Both the position numbers and the translations under genes were made by a program. Shown in pieces: positions 59,358 to 64,000 of a stretch of 64,000 nt of DNA. Source of the DNA: Pseudoduganella armeniaca (GTDB taxonomy: Bacteria; Pseudomonadota; Gammaproteobacteria; Burkholderiales; Burkholderiaceae_D). The stretch lies in NCBI RefSeq assembly GCF_003028855.1, contig NZ_CP028324.1, forward strand, positions 6,273,492-6,337,491, read 5' to 3'. The notes beneath the pieces were generated by a model. That model ran no database searches. It saw only the letters and a list, made by a program, of their open reading frames with translations, and was not told where the DNA came from. How positions within the stretch are numbered: the first letter of the stretch is position 1; every line of letters starts with the position of its first letter.

Positions 59358-59670
59358 GGTGTTCCCCTTTCGGATGCACTTCAAGCCTGTAAGCAAGATT
59401 ACGTCAGCGGAAGTATCCGGGCATGAGCAGCATCAATCCGGACAGTGAACCCGCCCGCCTTGCATCGCTTACGCCACAAGGCGAAACGGGCCGGCGCGCC
59501 GGGTTGCTGCAATAAATAATAGCAGGATTAAAACAGGGGAAATGGCGCCATTGCGTGCGTTGGCGCACGTTCAGGCACATTCACAACAGGGATGGTAGGG
59601 ACGTAAAATTTTTCCTATGGGAAGGGAATTTCCGATAGGCGGGCGGGCTTCGACAGGCCCGCCCGAGGCG
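59358..59670. other. Intergenic region upstream of the mnmE 3' end
   Basis: These 313 bp hold no supported gene. They contain the zinc-ribbon gene promoter side, low-complexity A/T-rich stretches near 59510-59620, and the mnmE-side hairpin at 59640-59665. Confidence 0.5.
59640..59665 (-). terminator. GC hairpin after mnmE
   Basis: CGGGCGGGC pairs with GCCCGCCCG (9 bp) around TTCGACAG, 6 bp after the mnmE stop. There is no T run on the minus strand, so termination is likely but not certain. Confidence 0.5.
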
Positions 59671-61047
59671 TTATTTGCCGATACAGAACCGGCTGAAAAT
59701 CACCCCCAGCAGATCGTCCGACGAGAACGCGCCGGTGATCGTCGACAGCTGCGTCTGCGCCAGGCGCAATTCCTCGGCGAACAGGTCCAGCGACTGGTCC
59801 GTCTGCGCCGCATGCTGGCTGGCGTGATCGAGGTGGCGCGCCGCATTCTTCAGCGCGATCAGGTGGCGTTCGCGCGCCAGGTACAGCGATTCGCCCGTCT
59901 GCTGCCAGCCGGCGATGCGCAGCAGCTCCTGGCGCAGCAGGTCGATGCCCTGGTGCTCGTGCGCCGACAGGTAGATGTGGGTGGCGTCCTCGGACGTGTC
60001 CAGCGACGGCTTGTGGCCGGACAGGTCGATCTTGTTCCAGATGCGCAGCACCGGCACGCCGGCCGGGAAGCCGGCGATGATCGCTTCGTCCGCCCGGGTC
60101 GGACCGTGGCTGGCGTCCAGCATGTGCAGGATCACGTCCGCCTTGCCCACTTCGCCCCAGGTGCGCTCGATGCCGATGCGCTCCACCACGTCCACCGCCT
60201 CCTCAATGCCGCGGATGCCGGCCGTGTCGATGATGTTCAGCGGAATGCCTTCGATCTGGATGGTTTCCGTGACCTTGTCGCGCGTGGTGCCGGCGATCGG
60301 CGTGACAATGGCGACATCGGCACCGGCCAGCGCGTTTAGTAGTGAGGACTTACCGACATTCGGCTGCCCCACCAGCACCACGTTCAGGCCCTCGCGCAGC
60401 AGCGCGCCTTGTGACGCCTGGCGGAACACGGCGTCCAGCGCCTCGACGATGCCTTTCAGCTGGCCGCGCGCGTCGGATTTTTCCAGGAAGTCGATTTCCT
60501 CTTCCGGGAAATCCAGCGTCGCCTCGACCAGCATGCGCAGGTGCGTCACGCGTTCGACCAGCGCATGGATCGTCTTCGAGAATGCGCCGGACAAGGACTG
60601 CGAGGCCGATTTCACGGCCGCTTCCGTCGACGCGTCGATCAGGTCGGCCACGGCCTCGGCCTGGGCCAGGTCCAGCTTGTCGTTCATGTAGGCGCGGCGG
60701 GTGAATTCGCCTGGCTCGGCCAGGCGAACGCCGAACTCGCGGCCCGCCTCAAGCACGCGTTGCAGCAGCATCTGCAGCACGACGGGGCCACCGTGGCCCT
60801 GCAGCTCGATCACGTCCTCGCCCGTGTACGAATGGGGGCCCTTGAAATAGAGGGCGATGCCCTGGTCGATCAGGTTGCCGTCCGCCTGCGTGAACGGAAT
60901 GTAGGTGGCATGACGCGGTTTCAGCGGCGCGCCGAACAGCGCCTGCGCCAGTCCCTGCAGGTTCTTGCCGGAGGCGCGCACGACGCCGATGCCGCCGCGC
61001 CCCGGCGCGGTGGCGATGGCGGCGATGGGAGAGGTATCGAGATTCAT
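59671..61047 (-). CDS. mnmE: tRNA uridine-5-carboxymethylaminomethyl(34) synthesis GTPase MnmE
   Basis: With MnmG, MnmE modifies the wobble uridine of several tRNAs. The 458-aa product has the N-terminal folate-binding domain (SPIAAIATAPGRGGIGVVRASG). A helical domain is split around a G domain (about residues 220-380) with GQPNVGKSS, DTAGIRG and NKIDLSG. The C-terminal FCIGK is the conserved cysteine motif. It is part of the conserved origin-proximal block, 131 bp after yidC. Confidence 0.97.
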   Translation of the reverse strand: MNLDTSPIAAIATAPGRGGIGVVRASGKNLQGLAQALFGAPLKPRHATYIPFTQADGNLIDQGIALYFKGPHSYTGEDVIELQGHGGPVVLQMLLQRVLEAGREFGVRLAEPGEFTRRAYMNDKLDLAQAEAVADLIDASTEAAVKSASQSLSGAFSKTIHALVERVTHLRMLVEATLDFPEEEIDFLEKSDARGQLKGIVEALDAVFRQASQGALLREGLNVVLVGQPNVGKSSLLNALAGADVAIVTPIAGTTRDKVTETIQIEGIPLNIIDTAGIRGIEEAVDVVERIGIERTWGEVGKADVILHMLDASHGPTRADEAIIAGFPAGVPVLRIWNKIDLSGHKPSLDTSEDATHIYLSAHEHQGIDLLRQELLRIAGWQQTGESLYLARERHLIALKNAARHLDHASQHAAQTDQSLDLFAEELRLAQTQLSTITGAFSSDDLLGVIFSRFCIGK

Positions 61048-61063
61048 GGACGGATTTTAAAGG

Positions 61064-61093
61064 AATAAAAAAACCCGTGCGGTGCACGGGTTT
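61064..61093 (-). terminator. Intrinsic terminator between yidC and mnmE
   Basis: AAACCCGTGC pairs with GCACGGGTTT around GGT. On the minus strand the stem is followed by a T-rich run, so it would end the rpmH-rnpA-yidD-yidC transcript and leave mnmE with its own promoter or with readthrough. Confidence 0.85.
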
Positions 61094-61116
61094 GGCTGGC
61101 GGATGCTGCACGGCTG

Positions 61117-61164
61117 GGCTCGTGTCTCACTGCGGTGACTGACCCCGCGGTGGGACACGGGCTC
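61117..61164. repeat. Family A intergenic inverted repeat, copy 3
   Basis: An imperfect stem, GGCTCGTGTCTCAC opposite GTGGGACACGGG, surrounds GGTGACTGACCCC. It has the same orientation as copy 1 and lies 14 bp after the yidC stop. Confidence 0.75.
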
Positions 61165-61177
61165 TGCCGTGTAAGGC

Positions 61178-62866
61178 TTATTTCGCGTCGGGCGCCAGCT
61201 TTTTCGTGATGACCCACTGCTGGGCGATCGAGAACAGGTTGTTGACCACCCAGTACAGCACCAGGCCGGACGGGAAGAACAGGAACATGACGGAGAAGAT
61301 CAGCGGCATGAACAGCATCATCTTGGCCTGGGCCGGATCGGCCGGCTGCGGGTTCAGCTTCATCGTCACGAACATCGAGATTGCGTACAGCACCGGCAGG
61401 ATGAAGAACGGGTCAGGACGGGTCAGGTCGTGGATCCACCAGATCCACGGCGCGCCGCGCATTTCGACGGAGGCGTTCAGCACCCAGTACAGCGCGATGA
61501 AGATCGGCATCTGCACGACGATCGGCAGGCAGCCGCCCAGCGGATTGATCTTCTCGGTCTTGTACAGCTCCATCATCGCCTGGTTCATCTTCTGCGGGTC
61601 GCCCTTGTAGCGCTCGCGGATGGCCGTCATCTTCGGCGTCACCACCTTCATGCGCGCCATGCTGCGATAGCTTGCGGCCGACAGCGGGAAGAACACCAGC
61701 TTGATCAGGATCGTGAAGGCGATGATCGTCCAGCCCCAGTTGCCCAGCGCGGCGTGGATCTTCTCCATCACCCAGTACATCGGCTTGGCGACGATCGTCA
61801 GCATGCCGTAGTCCTTGACCAGTTCCAGGCCTGGCGACACGCTTTCCAGCGCCTGCTCTTCCTGCGGGCCGGAATACAGCTTGGCGCTGTTCGAGACCGT
61901 GGCGCCCGGCGCCAGGGTGCCGAGCGGCTGCACGACGCCGATCGCGTAGGTGTTGGTGTCCACCTTGCGCGTGAAGATGTCATGCATCTGCTTCGCTTGC
62001 GGTACCAGGGCGGAGACGAAGAAGTGCTGCGAGATCGCCACCCAGCCGTTGTCGGCCTTGGTCGGGTGGTCCGGCGTGTATGGCTTGCCCGGGTTTTCCT
62101 TCTGCGCGGCGTCGGCCTTCTCGATCTTCTCGAAGGTCAGCTTCTTGTACTTGTCGGCGTCCGTGTACAGCGTCGGGCCGGTGAAGCTGGAGTTGAACCA
62201 GGACGAGCCTTCCGGCTTGTTGCCGTCGTGGACCAGCTGCAGGTACAGCTCGGGCTTGAGCGGTGCGGCGCCGGTGTTGGTGACGTCGTGGCGCACGTCG
62301 ATGACGTAGTCGCCACGCTTGAACGTGAAGGTCTTGGTCAGCTTGACGCCGTTCTGTTCCGCGTCCATGACGACCTGCAGCTGGCCGGCCGCATCGAGCG
62401 TGCGCGGACCCGGACGGACGGTGAAGCCCGTATGGTGGTTCGGCAGGCCAGGCGCGCCGACGAGGCCCGTCTGCGCCAGGAACACGCGGTTGCCGCCCTG
62501 CTGGAACAGCTGCTGGTTCTTGTTCGGATCGATGCCGTCCTTGAACTTGAGCAGTTCCAGGCGCTTGATCTGGCCGCCCAGCGTGTCGATATCGACCTTG
62601 AAGACGTCCGTCGTGATCGTCACGACCTCGCTCTTGAACGGGGCGGCGCTGCCAGGGACGGCGGCGGCGCCGGCGACGGTGGCGCTGCCGACGGCCGCGG
62701 GCACGCCGCCGTTGGCGGCATTGCCGGCTTTGGCATCAGGGGCCGGCGCGGTCTTGGCCGGCGCGAACATCGATGGCCGGCCGGACGAGATCATCCACTC
62801 GTTCCACAGGGCGACCAGCGAAACAGCGAAGACGATCCACAGGATGGTGCGTTTGTTGATATCCAT
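61178..62866 (-). CDS. yidC: Membrane protein insertase YidC
   Basis: YidC inserts and folds inner-membrane proteins, alone or with SecYEG. The 562-aa product has the N-terminal membrane helix (RTILWIVFAVSLVALWNEW), a large periplasmic beta-domain (about residues 75-345), and the conserved C-terminal five-helix core (about 360-550). The core includes NWGWTIIAFTILIKLVFFPL, with the conserved hydrophilic-groove arginine in SYRSMARMK. The basic C-terminus may bind ribosomes. It lies 9 bp after yidD. Confidence 0.97.
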   Translation of the reverse strand: MDINKRTILWIVFAVSLVALWNEWMISSGRPSMFAPAKTAPAPDAKAGNAANGGVPAAVGSATVAGAAAVPGSAAPFKSEVVTITTDVFKVDIDTLGGQIKRLELLKFKDGIDPNKNQQLFQQGGNRVFLAQTGLVGAPGLPNHHTGFTVRPGPRTLDAAGQLQVVMDAEQNGVKLTKTFTFKRGDYVIDVRHDVTNTGAAPLKPELYLQLVHDGNKPEGSSWFNSSFTGPTLYTDADKYKKLTFEKIEKADAAQKENPGKPYTPDHPTKADNGWVAISQHFFVSALVPQAKQMHDIFTRKVDTNTYAIGVVQPLGTLAPGATVSNSAKLYSGPQEEQALESVSPGLELVKDYGMLTIVAKPMYWVMEKIHAALGNWGWTIIAFTILIKLVFFPLSAASYRSMARMKVVTPKMTAIRERYKGDPQKMNQAMMELYKTEKINPLGGCLPIVVQMPIFIALYWVLNASVEMRGAPWIWWIHDLTRPDPFFILPVLYAISMFVTMKLNPQPADPAQAKMMLFMPLIFSVMFLFFPSGLVLYWVVNNLFSIAQQWVITKKLAPDAK

Positions 62867-62875
62867 TGGGTCAAA

Positions 62876-63124
62876 TCAGGAGTGGTTGCAACCGCAAGCG
62901 GTCGAAGAATGCCGTGGCGGGACGGGATCGAGCCCGCCCGGATGCCACGGATGGCAGCGGCAGATGCGGCGCGCCGCGAGCCAGCTGCCCTTGGCCGCGC
63001 CATGCACGCGCAGCGCTTCCAGTGCGTAGTTCGAGCAGCTCGGATAGAACCGGCAGCTCGGGCCCATCAAGGGACTGAGGGCGACCTGGTACCCCCGCAG
63101 CAGGAAGGTCAGGAGGGTTTTCAT
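62876..63124 (-). CDS. yidD: Membrane protein insertion efficiency factor YidD
   Basis: The 82-aa product starts MKTLLTFLLRGYQVALSPLMG with an amphipathic helix. The family cysteine pattern CRFYPSCSNYALEAL is followed by RRICRCHPWHPGG. YidD helps membrane-protein insertion and is nearly always encoded between rnpA and yidC, as here. ATG 63124 overlaps the rnpA stop (ATGA), so the genes are translationally coupled. Confidence 0.96.
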   Translation of the reverse strand: MKTLLTFLLRGYQVALSPLMGPSCRFYPSCSNYALEALRVHGAAKGSWLAARRICRCHPWHPGGLDPVPPRHSSTACGCNHS

Positions 63125-63528
63125 CGCGCGGGCCGGGCCTTGCTCTGGGCCGCGAACAGGCGCGCCAGTTCGACGCGCAGCTCGGCCTTCAGCTTGGCCG
63201 TCGTGGCCGGGCCGGCCTTGGTGTTGACCGGCTTCGCCAGCCGTACCACGCAATCGATGGCGGGCAGGCCGGTCACGCGGAACAACTCGCGGGTGACGCG
63301 TTTGATGGTGTTGCGCGTGACGGCACGCGGTGCGAGCCGTTTGGCAACGACAACACCCAGCCGCGCATGGGGCAGCTGATTCTGGCGGGTATAGAGCACG
63401 AAATGCGCGCTTTTTTGGGCCGGGCGCAAACGAAAAACGGATGAAAATTCATCCGTTTTAACGATGCGCCGAGCGCGCGCGAAGTCGTGGGAACCTTCGC
63501 CTGAAGAGCCGTTGGAACTACTGTCCAC
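63121..63528 (-). CDS. rnpA: Ribonuclease P protein component
   Basis: RnpA is the protein subunit of RNase P, which trims the 5' ends of tRNA precursors. The 135-aa basic product has the RNR signature VAKRLAPRAVTRNTIKR and the family N-terminal segment IVKTDEFSSVFRLRPAQKSAHFVLY. A serine/glycine-rich N-terminal extension precedes it, so a shorter start is possible. It lies 21 bp after rpmH. Confidence 0.96.
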   Translation of the reverse strand: MDSSSNGSSGEGSHDFARARRIVKTDEFSSVFRLRPAQKSAHFVLYTRQNQLPHARLGVVVAKRLAPRAVTRNTIKRVTRELFRVTGLPAIDCVVRLAKPVNTKAGPATTAKLKAELRVELARLFAAQSKARPAR

Positions 63529-63549
63529 GCTCGACGAACAAGCTTTGGC

Positions 63550-63684
63550 TTATACAGCCAGACGCTTGCGGCCTTTGGCGCGGCGTGCGTTCAGGACCTG
63601 ACGGCCGCCACGGGTAGCCATACGAGCACGGAAACCGTGGGTACGCTTGCGGCGCACGACGGAAGGTTGGTAAGTACGTTTCAT
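63550..63684 (-). CDS. rpmH: 50S ribosomal protein L34
   Basis: The 44-aa very basic product reads MKRTYQPSVVRRKRTHGF to the end KRLAV, the complete standard L34. ATG 63684 is chosen over an in-frame upstream start that would add an atypical leader. It is the first gene of the origin-proximal operon and is normally divergent from dnaA. Confidence 0.98.
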   Translation of the reverse strand: MKRTYQPSVVRRKRTHGFRARMATRGGRQVLNARRAKGRKRLAV

Positions 63685-64000
63685 GTTGGTCTCGCTAAAG
63701 AAGCAAAAAAATGCAAAATCGGGCCTGCCGCACGGCACTGAACTTCAGCTGTACGCCAGGGAATCCCTTCAGTTATTGGTGCCAATGACATTTCGCGCAC
63801 TTATGCCAACACGTCCGGCACAAGCTGGCCAATCTCATCGCCCGCTTCATCCGCGCTGATCGTAATGTGAAAAATAGTGAAAAATCACGGAGTACGGGCG
63901 GGGAACCCTGAATTATCAGCATTTGGAGGGTGCTTGTCAACAGCGAAGGGCCCTGCGCGCGCCAGCGCCGGCACGCTGTTTACGCAAAAATTTGGAACAA
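63685..64000. other. Region upstream of rpmH, probably leading into oriC/dnaA
   Basis: These 316 bp hold the rpmH promoter and, by conserved gene order, may start the rpmH-dnaA intergenic origin region. No exact DnaA box (TTATCCACA) is present; only two-mismatch forms such as TTATCAGCA occur. The origin call is inference. Confidence 0.45.

Noticed and set aside
63685..64000. A definite oriC call next to rpmH
   Set aside because: No exact DnaA boxes are present in the 316 bp available, and dnaA is not in the window; gene order alone makes it probable but not shown.

Overview
The window is about 64 kb of GC-rich chromosome from a betaproteobacterium, most likely an Oxalobacteraceae member of the Massilia/Duganella/Pseudoduganella type. 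This is judged from protein character and gene order, not from a database search. The right end carries rpmH-rnpA-yidD-yidC-mnmE on the minus strand. That is the conserved block next to the replication origin in many bacteria, so the window probably ends beside oriC/dnaA.

Layout. (1) 1-4300: the 3' end of a nonribosomal peptide synthetase (condensation end, adenylation, carrier domain). It is translationally coupled to a 779-aa protein that looks like a caspase/gingipain-fold (clan CD) protein with a Cys4 zinc ribbon. (2) 4370-11170: a decayed tRNA-Thr, a giant glycine-rich PEP-CTERM surface protein gene carrying two apparent -1 frameshifts, a divergent winged-helix/NTPase regulator, and an intact tRNA-Thr(UGU). 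(3) 11225-15387: sspB, sspA and the cytochrome bc1 genes petC, petB, petA. (4) 15740-21352: mscL, an HtrA-like protease, a DUF2461 protein, a divergent LysR regulator/D-malate (tartrate) dehydrogenase pair, a 68-aa exported protein and a GIN-domain protein. (5) 21366-34136: a complete, tightly packed minus-strand Tad/Flp pilus operon, from Flp pilin and prepilin peptidase down to TadC and a TPR lipoprotein, with an additional AAA ATPase. It is followed by a GGEEF diguanylate cyclase and an HD-GYP phosphodiesterase. (6) 37019-46447: a LysR regulator, a 1194-aa indolepyruvate ferredoxin oxidoreductase, fused isobutyryl-CoA mutase IcmF and a phytanoyl-CoA dioxygenase-like gene. (7) 46449-55532: an alpha-glucoside-type utilisation cluster (two LacI regulators, GH65 phosphorylase, beta-phosphoglucomutase, MFS transporter, TonB receptor) with recognisable LacI-type operators. 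(8) 55713-64000: aldo/keto reductase, pssA, a CAP-domain lipoprotein coupled to an Hpt protein, a small zinc-ribbon protein, then the origin-proximal housekeeping block.

How they work together. The Tad operon encodes pilin, processing peptidase, secretin, motor ATPase and platform proteins; the two neighbouring c-di-GMP enzymes may tie surface attachment to second-messenger level. In the sugar cluster the TonB receptor and MFS permease would import a disaccharide, GH65 would phosphorolyse it to beta-glucose 1-phosphate, and PgmB would convert that to glucose 6-phosphate under LacI control.

Two cautions. Three loci (PEP-CTERM, twice; GH65; the phytanoyl-CoA dioxygenase-like gene) are broken, and in all four places a single base is missing in or next to a G/C run. 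This fits homopolymer errors in the assembly at least as well as real pseudogenes. Several families of intergenic hairpin repeats are scattered through the window and are listed separately.
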